A stretch of DNA of 64,000 bases from Bradyrhizobium sp. CSA207 (lineage in GTDB: Bacteria; Pseudomonadota; Alphaproteobacteria; Rhizobiales; Xanthobacteraceae): NCBI RefSeq assembly GCF_029051685.1, contig NZ_JAACFT010000010.1, forward strand, positions 1 through 64,000. The letters are read 5' to 3'. The position numbers and the translations under genes are program-made. Under the pieces are notes generated by a model that saw only the letters and a program-made list of their open reading frames with translations, was not told the origin of the DNA and did no database searches. This document shows positions 18,368-28,079 of this stretch, piece after piece. Within the stretch, counting starts at the first letter, position 1; each line of letters begins with the position of its first letter.

Positions 18368-19300
18368 ATGAGCCTGACAAACTTGAGCCTAGACAACACC
18401 TCCCACCCCGCCAGACGGGCGCCCGACGAATTGGTTCCGTCGCGCTACGCGCTGCGGGTCGGCGACATTGACGTGCTGGTGGTCAGCGATGGCGTGCTAC
18501 CGCTGCCAACCAAAATGTTAGGACACAACGCGGACCCGGCCGCGCGGGCGGGCTGGCTGAAAGACATGTTCCTGCCGCCGGACGCTTTCGACTGGGCGCT
18601 GAACGTGGTCGTGGTGCGCAGCGGCGGCAAGATCATACTCATCGACGCCGGGCTAGGGTCTGACCCGGACTTGCACTTGCCGCGGGCCGGGCAGTTGATC
18701 AAGCGACTGGAGGCCGCCGGCATCGATCTCGCGTCCGTGACCGACGTGGTGCTCACCCACATGCACATGGACCACGTTGGTGGATTGCTCGTCGACGGAG
18801 TGAAAGACCGGCTGCGTCCGGACCTGCGGATCCACGTGGCGGCCGCCGAGGTCAAATTCTGGGAGGCGCCCGATTTCTCCCACACCTCCATGCCGCCGGG
18901 ATTCCCGGACGCGCTTCGGTCGGCCGCCAAGCGGTTCACCAAAGAGTATCACAACCAGCTGCGACAGTTCGATGAGGAATATGAGGTGGCGCCGGGGGTG
19001 GTGGTCTCTCGTACCGGCGGGCACACCCCCGGGCACAGCGTGGTCCGCGTGGCCTCCGGCGGCGAGCGGCTGATGTTCGCCGGCGACGCTGTATTCACGG
19101 TCGGGTTCGACCACCCCGACTGGCACAACGGCTTCGAACACGATCCCGAGGAGGCGGCACGCGTTCGGGTCCGGCTCCTGCGGGAGCTGGCGGAGACCAG
19201 CGAGCTGCTGGTCGCCACTCATATGCCGTTCCCGTCCGTCGGACGGGTGGCGATCGATGGCGACGTCTTTCGTTGGGTACCGGCCTTCTGGGACTACTGA
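18368..19300 (+). CDS. Metallo-beta-lactamase-fold hydrolase
   Basis: 310 residues from the ATG at 18368, chosen over one 18 bp upstream because AGGAG sits at proper spacing. The di-zinc motif THMHMDHVGG is near residue 135; a later GGHTPGHS and GDAV supply the remaining ligands. The overall pattern fits the lactonase-like branch (AHL lactonase/AttM relatives) as well as other hydrolases. There is no signal peptide, so it is cytoplasmic. It follows the FAD dehydrogenase by 94 bp on the same strand. Substrate unknown. Confidence 0.82.
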   Translation: MSLTNLSLDNTSHPARRAPDELVPSRYALRVGDIDVLVVSDGVLPLPTKMLGHNADPAARAGWLKDMFLPPDAFDWALNVVVVRSGGKIILIDAGLGSDPDLHLPRAGQLIKRLEAAGIDLASVTDVVLTHMHMDHVGGLLVDGVKDRLRPDLRIHVAAAEVKFWEAPDFSHTSMPPGFPDALRSAAKRFTKEYHNQLRQFDEEYEVAPGVVVSRTGGHTPGHSVVRVASGGERLMFAGDAVFTVGFDHPDWHNGFEHDPEEAARVRVRLLRELAETSELLVATHMPFPSVGRVAIDGDVFRWVPAFWDY

Positions 19301-19385
19301 CCGCTTGTGTGGGGTTAGAGCCGAACCAGGCGCGTCCTCCATAGCGTCGTGAGTGCAATCGAGGACGCCCGCGCTTCGAATCTGC

Positions 19386-21917
19386 CTAGAACGTCACCCG
19401 CATCCCCGCGTAGAATGCGCGGGGCCGCGCCGGGCTCAGCGAGCGCGGGTCGCTGAAGTCGGCGCCGCCGTTGGCGAAGTTGGGCAACGCGCCTTTGTCG
19501 AAGAACTGCCCATAGGTCGCATAGCGCCTGTCGAAGATGTTATCGACGCGGCCGTAGAGCTGGACGTCCTTCGTCACCTGATAGGAGGTGTGAAGATTGA
19601 AGACGGTGGACGACGGCAGCTTCGCGTATTGATTGGACTCGTCGCCGACCAGATACTGGCTGGAGACGAAGATCGCGTTGCCACCGACTTTCCAGACGTC
19701 GGTCACGGCATAGTCGATGCCGAGCTTGACGCGGTGGCGCGGGATCGCGGGGATCTGGTTGCCGGGCACGACCTGAATATTGCCGTCGCCATCGGCGAAC
19801 GGGCTGTTGGAGCCGAGGGTCAATGCATCGAGGAAGCGGGCATCGACGAAGGCGTAGCTCGCCTGGAATTGGAGTGTCGGGGACTTGATGTTGACCTCGG
19901 CCTCGAGTCCCTGCCGCCGTGTCCTGCCGACATTGGAGAAATAGCCAAAGCCGGTTCGCCCGGGAACGGGAATGGCGAGGATGTCGTCGTAGTTGGTGGC
20001 GCGGAAGCCGCCGAGCTTCCATCCGAGTGTGCCGATGTTCAACTCCCTGGTGCCGCGCAGGCCGGCCTCCACGGTCTTGGACACGACCTGCTTGAGCGGC
20101 GGATCGGAGACGAGGAACGCCGCAATGAGGCAGGGATTGTTCGGATCGGAGCAGCCGAGCTCCAGCGGCGTCGGTACGCGGTTGGCCTCGGAATAGCCGG
20201 CATAGGCCGTCAGCTCGGGCGTGACCTTGTAGGTACCGCCGATCACCGGATTGAAACGGGTGAAGGTGTGATCGCCGTTGAGCGCGGTGCCGAGCTGATC
20301 CTCCAGCGAGATGCGCGCCACGTTGAAACGGCCGCCGCCGGTGACCGCAAAGGCATCAGTGACGTTGAAGGTGTCCATGGCGTACAGGCCGTTATATTGA
20401 TTGACGGTCCGCAGCGAGACGGGACCGGTGAGGCCGGTGGTGGTCGTGCCCGACGGCCCCAGCAAGACGCCGCTGCCGCTGACGACGTAGTTTTCTGCAA
20501 TCGAACCGATTTCGGCGATTGCGTTGTAGCGCGTGACGCCGGCGTCGTAGGTCGCCCCCACCACGAAGCGGTTGTCGTGCCCGAACAATTGATCGACATT
20601 CGTGGCCTGCCCCGACACGCCGAAGCTGGTCGACCGTATCGAGCCCCGGTCGATCTCGCCAAGGATCGTTCCAGGCGCAAAGGGATTGGCAAGCTGCGCG
20701 CCGTTGCCGCCATTCGCAGGCGTGGCGTCGTCGCCGAAGCACAGCAGCCCCGCGATCGCGCATTCCTGCACGTCGGTCGGATTGCCGTCGACGATCTTCT
20801 GCTCGAACCGGCGCACATGCGCGGTGCCCTCGAGCGTCCAGGTCGGCGTCGCCTCCGCCTTGGCGGTCAAATTGAGGTAGCCGACGCGATTGCTGGTGAT
20901 CTGCGGTGTCGTATAGGTTGCGCCCCAATATCTATCCAGCAGCTCGGCCGGAACGGTGGCGCTGGCGCCGAAATCGTTCTTGGCAACGCCCATATTCACG
21001 TGGAATTCGCTGTCGCCGGCCTTGTAGCCGACATCGCCGTAGAAGCGCCGCACATCCGATTGCGAGAAATTGCGGAAGCCGTTGTCGTGCAGCCCTTCAA
21101 GCGCGGCGTAGACGGCGTAATTCTTCTCAACTTGCTTGCCCCACTGCGCCGAGCCCTGGATGCGGCCGAACGAGCCGCCCATCATATCGATCTCGGCGCC
21201 CTGGTAGGTGAAGCCGTCCTTCATTTGCAGGTTGATCGCGCCGCCCAGCGCATTGAGGCCGAAGGCAGGGTTGTTGGTCACGAGCGTGACCGACCTGATC
21301 GCGGCGGTCGGGATCAGGTCCCAATTGACGGCGTCGGAGAAGGCTTCGTTGATGCGGACGCCGTTCTGGTAGACGGCAAGGCCCTGCGGCGTGCCCGTCA
21401 CGGGCGAGGCGACAAAGCCGCGGAATTCGACATCCGGCTGAAACGGATTGCCGGTGACCTCGCTGATGTTGAGTCCGGCGATGTTGTCGCGCAGCGCGTC
21501 GGTGACGTTGAGCGATCCCGTGCGCTTGATCTGGTTGGCATCGACGGCGTTGATCGCTGACGGAACCTTGTCGACCTCGAGGCCTCTGCCGGTGCCTGGC
21601 GATGTCGGGTAGACGTACAGCCTGTTGTTGGGCTTCGCGGCACTCGCAGAACGTACCGGCGCCCGCGATGGCGCACGCCTTGGGGCCTGCCGTGGCGCCA
21701 CCACTTCGATTGCCGGCAGGTTTTGAACGTTGGTCTCTTCGTCCTGCGCGGCCCGCGCCTCTGTCCCGAGCACAATTCCAGACGCCAGCCCCGTCGATAC
21801 CGAGGCGATCAACAGCCTTCGCACGCCCATTCCTGCCGTCCCATCCGCAACCACGTTCTTTGGCTTCTTGCGGCTGTTTTGAATCGCCGTTTGTTTGAGA
21901 CGAGTGTAGTCGACCAC
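19386..21917 (-). CDS. TonB-dependent outer-membrane receptor (candidate lanthanide/metallophore receptor)
   Basis: 843 residues. A long basic leader and signal segment (LLIASVSTGLASGIVLG) precede a Pro/Ala-rich linker. The plug domain follows (about residues 120-260, with DALRDNIAGLNIS and NALGGAINLQM), then a 22-strand barrel ending in Phe (AGMRVTF). It lies 90 bp downstream of the histidine kinase gene on the same strand and beside a PQQ/lanthanide gene cluster, matching the position of LutH-type receptors. The lanthanide link is inferred from context. Its 3' end is duplicated at 6162-6575 and 12831-13180. Confidence 0.92.
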   Translation of the reverse strand: MVDYTRLKQTAIQNSRKKPKNVVADGTAGMGVRRLLIASVSTGLASGIVLGTEARAAQDEETNVQNLPAIEVVAPRQAPRRAPSRAPVRSASAAKPNNRLYVYPTSPGTGRGLEVDKVPSAINAVDANQIKRTGSLNVTDALRDNIAGLNISEVTGNPFQPDVEFRGFVASPVTGTPQGLAVYQNGVRINEAFSDAVNWDLIPTAAIRSVTLVTNNPAFGLNALGGAINLQMKDGFTYQGAEIDMMGGSFGRIQGSAQWGKQVEKNYAVYAALEGLHDNGFRNFSQSDVRRFYGDVGYKAGDSEFHVNMGVAKNDFGASATVPAELLDRYWGATYTTPQITSNRVGYLNLTAKAEATPTWTLEGTAHVRRFEQKIVDGNPTDVQECAIAGLLCFGDDATPANGGNGAQLANPFAPGTILGEIDRGSIRSTSFGVSGQATNVDQLFGHDNRFVVGATYDAGVTRYNAIAEIGSIAENYVVSGSGVLLGPSGTTTTGLTGPVSLRTVNQYNGLYAMDTFNVTDAFAVTGGGRFNVARISLEDQLGTALNGDHTFTRFNPVIGGTYKVTPELTAYAGYSEANRVPTPLELGCSDPNNPCLIAAFLVSDPPLKQVVSKTVEAGLRGTRELNIGTLGWKLGGFRATNYDDILAIPVPGRTGFGYFSNVGRTRRQGLEAEVNIKSPTLQFQASYAFVDARFLDALTLGSNSPFADGDGNIQVVPGNQIPAIPRHRVKLGIDYAVTDVWKVGGNAIFVSSQYLVGDESNQYAKLPSSTVFNLHTSYQVTKDVQLYGRVDNIFDRRYATYGQFFDKGALPNFANGGADFSDPRSLSPARPRAFYAGMRVTF

Positions 21918-22007
21918 CGTGCACGCGCCAGCCGTAAAAGGTCGGGCGATCCCGGCGAACGTTTTCCCGACAAAATCGGTAATTCTTCCCGCCTCCCTTT
22001 CGCGCGA

Positions 22008-23366
22008 TCATGCCGGCGCCGTCGGAACCAGCGCTTCCACGGTCAGCCCGCCCTCGCTGGAGGCGACGCTGAGCGTGCCGCCCAGCGCCAGAATTCGCTC
22101 GCGCATGCCGACGAGGCCGAAGCCGAGCGTCTGGCCGGGGTCCATGCCGCGGCCATTGTCGCTGACCCGCACCCGGGCGCAGCCGCGGCCGTCGCGCCCG
22201 GGCTGCTCGACCGGCTCGATCACGACGTTGACCGAGGTCGCGCCGGCATGGCGGAACACGTTGGTGAGCGCTTCCTGCACGGTGCGATAGATGGTGAGAT
22301 CGGCGGTCTCCCCGGTTGGCCCGAGCGCGGGCGAGATCGTCGTTTCGATCGCGACATCGGGATGCGACTCGCGCCACAGCCGCGACAGCGATTCCAGCGC
22401 CTGGCGCAGGCCGAGCTCGGCGAGGCCGACCGGCCGCAGCCGCTCCAGCACGCGGCGGTTGAATTGCTGCAGCGCATTGATCTGTTCCAGCATGGCGCTG
22501 CCGTGTTTTCGCACGGCGTCCGCACTCGGGACGCGCCCGTCCGCCTGCTTCGCCAGCGCGCTGACATGCGCGCGCAGCGAGAACAGATACGGCCCGAACT
22601 CGTCGTGCAGCTCACGGGCGATCTCCTTGCGCTCCAGGTCCTGGAGCGACACGTTACGCTCGGCAAGGCGCCGCTTGTCCTCGATCGCCTCCCCCAGCGT
22701 GGCCGCGAGGTGATTGAGCCTGGTGCAGATCGCGGAAAGCTCGGGTGCGCCGCCCGGCACGACCCGCGCCTGATAGCGCCCGCTTTCGAGCTCGGCCATC
22801 ACCTCCGCCAGAGACTGAAGCGGCCCGAGCGCACGGCCGACCACCGTCATCATCACCAGGAACAGCGCGAGCGCGATCACCGAACCGACCTCGAGCTGGG
22901 TCACGATGCCGTCCCAGATCTCGGCGATCTCGTCATTGGGATGCGAGGTGATGACGAGCGAGCCGGGCTTGCCGTGGATCGAAACAGGCACGCTGACCGC
23001 GGTCTGCTCCGGATGTACCAGGCTGACGAACCACGCCGGCGGCGCACGGGCCGCGTCATCCTCCTCGGTCCGCGGCGGCGTGAGCGGATTACCGCTGGCG
23101 TCCCTGAGCGCGATGCTGACATGGCGCAGACGGCTGAGATCGCGCGCGATCTGGTTCAATCTGGCGTCGGGATCGGGTGCCTCGTTGAGATCAGCAACGA
23201 TCATCTCGATGAACTCGCGCGCGAGCCGGATCACGCTCTGGTCCTCGGCCTGCACGCGCGGTCCCGCCTCGGCGACCTGGCGGCCGATATTGACGGCGAG
23301 CCCGAGCGCCAGCAGCAGCGCCAGCAGCAGGTTGATGCGACCGCGCAAGGATAGATTTTGCCACAT
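22008..23366 (-). CDS. Membrane sensor histidine kinase (HisKA_3, NarL-partner type)
   Basis: 452 residues from the ATG at 23364-23366. A transmembrane helix (INLLLALLLALGLAVNI) opens the protein and a second one (VIALALFLVMMTVVG) follows a periplasmic sensor of about 130 residues. Then come a HAMP-like region, the phosphoacceptor His254 in ARELHDEFGP and an HATPase domain with TVQEALTNVFRHA and DNGRGM. It is divergent from the response regulator at 23568. The pair resembles the MxbDM-type regulators of methanol dehydrogenase genes by context. Confidence 0.9.
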   Translation of the reverse strand: MWQNLSLRGRINLLLALLLALGLAVNIGRQVAEAGPRVQAEDQSVIRLAREFIEMIVADLNEAPDPDARLNQIARDLSRLRHVSIALRDASGNPLTPPRTEEDDAARAPPAWFVSLVHPEQTAVSVPVSIHGKPGSLVITSHPNDEIAEIWDGIVTQLEVGSVIALALFLVMMTVVGRALGPLQSLAEVMAELESGRYQARVVPGGAPELSAICTRLNHLAATLGEAIEDKRRLAERNVSLQDLERKEIARELHDEFGPYLFSLRAHVSALAKQADGRVPSADAVRKHGSAMLEQINALQQFNRRVLERLRPVGLAELGLRQALESLSRLWRESHPDVAIETTISPALGPTGETADLTIYRTVQEALTNVFRHAGATSVNVVIEPVEQPGRDGRGCARVRVSDNGRGMDPGQTLGFGLVGMRERILALGGTLSVASSEGGLTVEALVPTAPA

Positions 23367-23567
23367 TGGTATTGCCCGTGCCCCGCGAAGGATTGCTCGT
23401 GGCTGTGCGATGGCGTTGACAGACCCGAAGCGCCCGATATCTAATCGAAAGCGTACAGCAATCGCGACTGGGTTGCATGGCCTGACATGAGACATGATGC
23501 CCGCGCATCGGTCTTGTCCGGCTCATGCGGCGCGAAACAGGCCGGGACGCTGTCGCGGGGAACGCCT

Positions 23568-24188
23568 ATGCGCATTCTGATCGTCGACGACCATCCGATC
23601 GTCGCCTCCGGCTGCCGCGCCGTGCTGGCCGACGAAGGCGAGATCGAGATCCTGGAGGCCGCCGATGCCGAGGACGGCGAAGGCGTGTTCATCGTCGAGC
23701 GACCCGACCTCTGCGTGATCGACATCAACCTGCCGACCGTCTCCGGCTTCGAGCTGGCGCGCCGCATCCTCGATCGCGCGCCCGAGGCCCGCATCATCAT
23801 GTTCAGCATGAACGACGACCCTGCTTTCGCCGCGCGCGCGATCGAGTGCGGGGCAAAGGGTTACGTCTCCAAGACCGGCGATCCCGATGATCTCGTCGAG
23901 GCGATCCGCACCGTCGGCAGCGGCGGCACTTATCTGCCGAGCGCGATCGCCCGCAGCATCGCCTTCGCCGGACCGACGCTGGCGCAAAACCCGCTGTCGA
24001 AGCTGAACGCGCGCGAGATGGAGATCCTGCGGCTGCTCAGCGCCGGAAAGAGCCTGTCCGAGATCGCCTGGCTGGTGCAATCGTCCTACAAGACGGTCGC
24101 CAACACCTCCTCGCTCATGCGTCAGAAGCTCGGGGTCAAGACCTCGGTCGAGCTGGTGCGGCTGGCGATCGACAGCGGCGTGGCCTGA
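23568..24188 (+). CDS. LuxR/NarL-type response regulator
   Basis: 206 residues starting at MRILIVDDHP. Receiver domain with acidic pocket Asp7-Asp8, phosphoacceptor Asp52 (VIDINLP) and the conserved Lys near residue 103 (VSKTGD). The C-terminal LuxR helix-turn-helix (LNAREMEILRLLSAGKS ... SYKTVANTSSLMRQKLG) is complete. The partner kinase is divergent, 201 bp away, suggesting shared control. fghA lies immediately downstream on the same strand, so formaldehyde oxidation or the receptor may be among its targets. Confidence 0.9.
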   Translation: MRILIVDDHPIVASGCRAVLADEGEIEILEAADAEDGEGVFIVERPDLCVIDINLPTVSGFELARRILDRAPEARIIMFSMNDDPAFAARAIECGAKGYVSKTGDPDDLVEAIRTVGSGGTYLPSAIARSIAFAGPTLAQNPLSKLNAREMEILRLLSAGKSLSEIAWLVQSSYKTVANTSSLMRQKLGVKTSVELVRLAIDSGVA

Positions 24189-24275
24189 CCTTGCACCAGA
24201 CTTGGCGCGTCCGCACAAATTCGGTCACACAAGTGTTGCATTGTTGATGTGGTTAGATGCCATGGAGCCCAAGGC

Positions 24276-25121
24276 ATGACGATCCAGACTGTCTCGACCA
24301 ATACATCCTATGGCGGCGTGCAGGGCGTGTATCGCCATGCGAGCCAGGCGACCGGAACCGACATGGTGTTCTCGGTCTATGTTCCGCCGCATGCGCAGGG
24401 CGCCAAGCTGCCGGTGGTCTGGTATCTCTCCGGGCTCACCTGCACCCATGCCAACGTCACCGAGAAGGGCGAATTCCGCCGCGCCTGCGCCGAGCTCGGC
24501 CTGATCTTCGTCGCACCCGACACCAGCCCGCGCGGGCCCGACGTGCCCGGCGATGCCAACAACGCCTATGATTTCGGCTTGGGGGCCGGCTTCTATGTCG
24601 ATGCGACACAAGAGCCGTTCGCGCGCAACTATCGCATGTGGAGCTACGTCACCGGCGAACTGCCGAAGCTGATGGCGGAGAATTTTCCGGTCGATGCCAA
24701 GCGCCAATCGGTCATGGGACATTCGATGGGCGGCCACGGTGCGCTGACGGTGGCGCTGCGCAATCCGCACCACTTTCGCGCCGCGAGCGCGTTCGCGCCG
24801 ATCGTGGCGCCATCACAGGTGCCCTGGGGCATCAAGGCGCTGACCGGCTATCTCGGGCCGAACAAGGAGACATGGCGCACCCATGACACGGTGGCGCTGA
24901 TCGAGGACGGCGCGAAGTTTTCGGGCTTCCTCGTCGATGTCGGCGAGGCCGACAATTTCCTGAAGGAGCAGTTGCGGCCCGAACTGCTGGAAGCCGCCTG
25001 CACCAAGGCGGGCATCCCGCTGACGCTGCGGCGCCAGGCGGGCTATGACCACAGCTATTATTTCATCTCGACCTTCATGAGCGACCATCTTCACTGGCAT
25101 GCGGATCGGTTGAAGGGGTGA
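24276..25121 (+). CDS. fghA: S-formylglutathione hydrolase
   Basis: 281 residues, the usual size. Esterase D family alpha/beta hydrolase with nucleophile Ser150 in GHSMGGHGA, Asp in VGEADNFL and His in the C-terminal GYDHSYYFI. It hydrolyses S-formylglutathione to formate and glutathione, the last step of the glutathione-dependent formaldehyde pathway whose earlier enzymes lie at 49753 and 50896. GGAG precedes the chosen ATG by 8 bp. Followed by an intergenic palindrome, so transcription probably ends there. Confidence 0.95.
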   Translation: MTIQTVSTNTSYGGVQGVYRHASQATGTDMVFSVYVPPHAQGAKLPVVWYLSGLTCTHANVTEKGEFRRACAELGLIFVAPDTSPRGPDVPGDANNAYDFGLGAGFYVDATQEPFARNYRMWSYVTGELPKLMAENFPVDAKRQSVMGHSMGGHGALTVALRNPHHFRAASAFAPIVAPSQVPWGIKALTGYLGPNKETWRTHDTVALIEDGAKFSGFLVDVGEADNFLKEQLRPELLEAACTKAGIPLTLRRQAGYDHSYYFISTFMSDHLHWHADRLKG

Positions 25122-25125
25122 TCTT

Positions 25126-25275
25126 TCATCCTTCTCCACTTGTGGGAGAAGGTGGCGCGAAGCGCCGGATGAGGGGTCCTATCCCGAATTCAGGTGGAAG
25201 CGGACTCGCGGAGAGAACCCCTCACCCGGCTTCGCTTTCGCGAAGCCACCCTCTCCCACAAGGGGAGAGGGTGCA
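25126..25275. repeat. Mosaic palindromic intergenic repeat (copy a)
   Basis: Two imperfectly inverted arms (CTTCTCC...GGAGAAGG and CCTCTCCC...GGGGAGAGG) flank CCTCACCC-type boxes. A perfect inner hairpin GGCTTCGC/GCGAAGCC sits within the right arm. Related copies with different inner hairpins lie at 30784, 38900 and 54998. It lies between the convergent fghA and the DUF3280-type gene, so it could serve as a bidirectional terminator. Confidence 0.7.
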
Positions 25276-25304
25276 CCGTCATCGCCGCGAGATTTGCAGC
25301 GACT

Positions 25305-25808
25305 TTACTCCCGCCGCCCGTAATTCGGCGCGAGCAGCCGGTTGCGGATCAGATAGCTCATCGTGCGGGACCAGGATTCGTCGGTGTTGCCGCGCATGTC
25401 GGCGCTGGCGACGGCGATCATGTTGCCGGTCTTCACGTCGCGCAGGTAGATATTGAGGTTGATGATCAGGTTCGAGACCTTCTGCACCATGCCGGTGATC
25501 TCGAGCTCAGCGCCCAATTGGCCGGCAAAGGTGAGATCGCAGTTGCCACAGGCCTGCAGATTGCTGTGACGGGCGGCATCCCTGACAGGGGCGATATCGA
25601 GCAGCTGGAAGCGGCCTGATCCTGCCAGCTCCTTGCGCAGCTGCTCGCTGATGCGATCGAGCCGCTCCAGCTCCGGCTTCGAGCCGTAGAACTCGCCGGG
25701 CAGGCTGGTGTCGATCAGCTCGAAATCGAACACCGCGAGCTTCGGCGGATCGGCAAACGCGACTGACGCCGTCGCAATTAAAGCTGCGACGGCCATCAGC
25801 GCTCGCAT
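25305..25808 (-). CDS. DUF3280-like exported protein of the PQQ/lut cluster
   Basis: 167 residues from MRALMAVAAL at 25808, which gives a clear signal peptide ending at FADPP. The mature part has the pattern of DUF3280 proteins found beside PQQ-dependent dehydrogenase transporters (KLAVFDFELIDTS near the start, TMSYLIRNRLL near the end) and a CGNC pair. Divergent from the solute-binding gene at 25930. Function unknown; periplasmic by signal peptide. Confidence 0.8.
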   Translation of the reverse strand: MRALMAVAALIATASVAFADPPKLAVFDFELIDTSLPGEFYGSKPELERLDRISEQLRKELAGSGRFQLLDIAPVRDAARHSNLQACGNCDLTFAGQLGAELEITGMVQKVSNLIINLNIYLRDVKTGNMIAVASADMRGNTDESWSRTMSYLIRNRLLAPNYGRRE

Positions 25809-25929
25809 GATCGTGATTCCAGCGCGCGCGAGGACGAAATGCGGGGTTGCAAGCCGGGCCAAATCGGTCATGCTTTAGCAGAGACAATTCTCCACCGGCG
25901 GTCAAGCCGGGGAGACCTGCGGAGGAAGC

Positions 25930-27111
25930 ATGATCCGATGCCTGGTCGTCCTGATCGGCTTGAGTCTGGCGGCGACGCAAGCGCGCGCGGCGGACCCGGC
26001 GCTGATCGGCGTCGGCTATCTCGGCGTCGCTGGCACCAGATCGACACTGTCATTGGTCGAGCAGCCCGCCGAGAATGACGGCCTCGCCGGCGCGCGCCTT
26101 GCGATTGAGGACAACAATACCACTGGAAAATTCCTCAATCAGCGATTTGCGCTGGAGGAACGCCGCATGAGGGAAGGCGAGGATGCGGTCCAGGCTGCGA
26201 CCGACCTTGCCGCGCGCAACGGCTTCATCATCGCCGACCTGCCCGCCGACGCGCTGCTGAAGGTCGCAGATAGCCTGCGCGACCGCGGCACGCTGCTGTT
26301 CAACGCCGGCGCAATCGACGAGCGGCTGCGCGAGGCCGATTGCCGCGCCAATGTCATCCACACCGCGCCGACGCGGGCGATGCTGGCGGATGCGCTCGGA
26401 CAGTATCTGGTGTGGAAGCAGTGGAAACGCTGGCTGCTCGTGGTCGGCTCGCATGACGAGGACAAGCTGTTTGCCGATGCACTGCGCCGCGCCGCGACGC
26501 GGTTCGGCGCCAAGATCGTGCAGGAGCGCGTTTTCGAGGATACCGGCGGCGCGCGCCGCACCGACTCTGGCGTGACGTTGATCCAACGCCAGATGCCGGT
26601 GTTCACGCAACAGGCGCCGGCCTATGACGTGCTGGTGGCGGCCGACGAGAGCGAGGTGTTCGCAGCCTATCTGCCCTACCGCACCTGGGACCCCCGCCCC
26701 GTTGCGGGCTCGGCCGGCCTCGTGCCGCGCAGCTGGGATGCGGCGCAGGACCAGTGGGGCGCGATCCAGATGCAGAACCGCTTCATGAAGCTGAATTCGC
26801 GGCGGATGAGCGCGCTCGACATGCAGGCCTGGACGGCGGTGCGCATGATCGGAGAGGCCACCTCGCGCACCAATTCCGGCGACGTCAGGAAGGTCAGCGA
26901 TTTCATCAAGGGACCGGATTTTTCCGTCGCAGCCTTCAAGGGCACAAAGCTGACCTTGCGCGACTGGAACCTGCAGCTTCGCCAGCCGATCCTGCTGGTC
27001 GACGGCCGCATGGTGGTGTCGGTGTCGCCGCAGGAAGGCTTCCTGCACCAGGTCTCCGAGCTCGATACGCTCGGCTATGATCGCCCGGAGAGCAAATGCA
27101 AGCTGAAGTGA
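25930..27111 (+). CDS. PQQ-associated ABC transporter periplasmic binding protein (LutA-like)
   Basis: 393 residues with a signal peptide (LVVLIGLSLAATQARA). The body has the periplasmic-binding fold of the substrate-binding protein family that is found only with PQQ-dependent alcohol dehydrogenase systems (FALEERRMREGEDAVQ, WLLVVGSHDEDK). First gene of a tightly packed run 25930-30341 whose genes overlap by 4-16 bp. In Methylorubrum the equivalent cluster (lut) is required for lanthanide import, so a lanthanide complex is the likely cargo; that is inference here. Confidence 0.88.
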   Translation: MIRCLVVLIGLSLAATQARAADPALIGVGYLGVAGTRSTLSLVEQPAENDGLAGARLAIEDNNTTGKFLNQRFALEERRMREGEDAVQAATDLAARNGFIIADLPADALLKVADSLRDRGTLLFNAGAIDERLREADCRANVIHTAPTRAMLADALGQYLVWKQWKRWLLVVGSHDEDKLFADALRRAATRFGAKIVQERVFEDTGGARRTDSGVTLIQRQMPVFTQQAPAYDVLVAADESEVFAAYLPYRTWDPRPVAGSAGLVPRSWDAAQDQWGAIQMQNRFMKLNSRRMSALDMQAWTAVRMIGEATSRTNSGDVRKVSDFIKGPDFSVAAFKGTKLTLRDWNLQLRQPILLVDGRMVVSVSPQEGFLHQVSELDTLGYDRPESKCKLK

Positions 27112-28079
27112 GAACGCGGATGTTGCGTGCTGGATTGCTGTCTGGCCTCGCGCTTGCGGCGGCGCCGGCGCATGCGTTCATCGCCTATGTCTCGAACGAG
27201 AAGGGCAATACGGTCTCGGTCATCGACACCGAGAGCTGGACTGTGACAAAAACCATCAAGGTCGGCCAGCGCCCGCGCGGCATCGAGTTCACCCGCGACG
27301 GCAAGTTCGTGATGGTCGCGGTCGGCGACGACGACACCATTCAGGTGATCGACGCCAAGACGCAGAGCGTCGTGGATAGCCTGCCCTCCGGTCCCGACCC
27401 GGAACTGTTCGCCCAGGATGCTGCCGGCAAGATCCTCTACGTCGCCAACGAGAACGACAACACGGTGACCGTGATCGATCTGGAGAAGCGCGCCCGCCTC
27501 GGCGACATTCAGGTCGGCGTCGAGCCCGAGGGCATGACCATCAGCCCCGACGGCAAGACGCTGATCAACACGTCGGAAACGACCAACATGGCGCATTTCA
27601 TCGATACTTCGTCCCGCCAGATCGTCGCCAACGTGCTGGTCGATGCGCGGCCGCGCTTTGCCGAATTCAGGCACGACAGCTCGGAATTGTGGGTGTCCTC
27701 CGAGATCGGCGGCACCGTCTCGGTCATCGATCCCAGGAAGCACGAGGTGATCGGCAAGGTCACGTTCGAGATCCCGGGCCTGCGCCGCGAGGCGATCCAG
27801 CCGGTCGGCATCGGCATGACCAGGGACGACAAGACCGCCTTCATCGCACTCGGCCCCGCCAACCGCATCGCGGTTGTCGATACCGCCACACGCAAGGTGA
27901 CGAAATACCTGCTGGTCGGACAGCGTGTCTGGCACATGGCGTTCACGCCGGACGAAAAATACCTGCTCACTACCAACGGCGTATCCAACGACGTCTCCGT
28001 GATCGACGTCGCCGCGCAAAAAGTGATCAAGACCATTCAGGTGGGCGAACTGCCCTGGGGCATCACGATCGCGCCATGA
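27096..28079 (+). CDS. YVTN beta-propeller protein, PQQ-catabolism associated
   Basis: 327 residues: signal peptide (LRAGLLSGLALAAAPAHA), then about seven repeats of a roughly 42-residue blade with signatures such as YVSNEKGNTVSVID, YVANENDNTVTVID and LLTTNGVSNDVSVID. This is the PQQ-dependent catabolism-associated propeller. Start at 27096 overlaps the preceding gene by 16 bp with GGAG 5 bp upstream; an alternative ATG is at 27120. Periplasmic; its role in the cluster is not established. Confidence 0.9.
   Translation: MQAEVRTRMLRAGLLSGLALAAAPAHAFIAYVSNEKGNTVSVIDTESWTVTKTIKVGQRPRGIEFTRDGKFVMVAVGDDDTIQVIDAKTQSVVDSLPSGPDPELFAQDAAGKILYVANENDNTVTVIDLEKRARLGDIQVGVEPEGMTISPDGKTLINTSETTNMAHFIDTSSRQIVANVLVDARPRFAEFRHDSSELWVSSEIGGTVSVIDPRKHEVIGKVTFEIPGLRREAIQPVGIGMTRDDKTAFIALGPANRIAVVDTATRKVTKYLLVGQRVWHMAFTPDEKYLLTTNGVSNDVSVIDVAAQKVIKTIQVGELPWGITIAP

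Noticed and set aside
19353..21560. 735-codon open frame on the plus strand opposite the TonB receptor
   Set aside because: It mirrors the receptor gene, has no ribosome-binding site or recognisable domain, and arises from high GC at third codon positions of the real gene.
21723..23354. 543-codon frame on the plus strand opposite the histidine kinase
   Set aside because: Shadow; Arg/His-rich and overlapping two genuine minus-strand genes.
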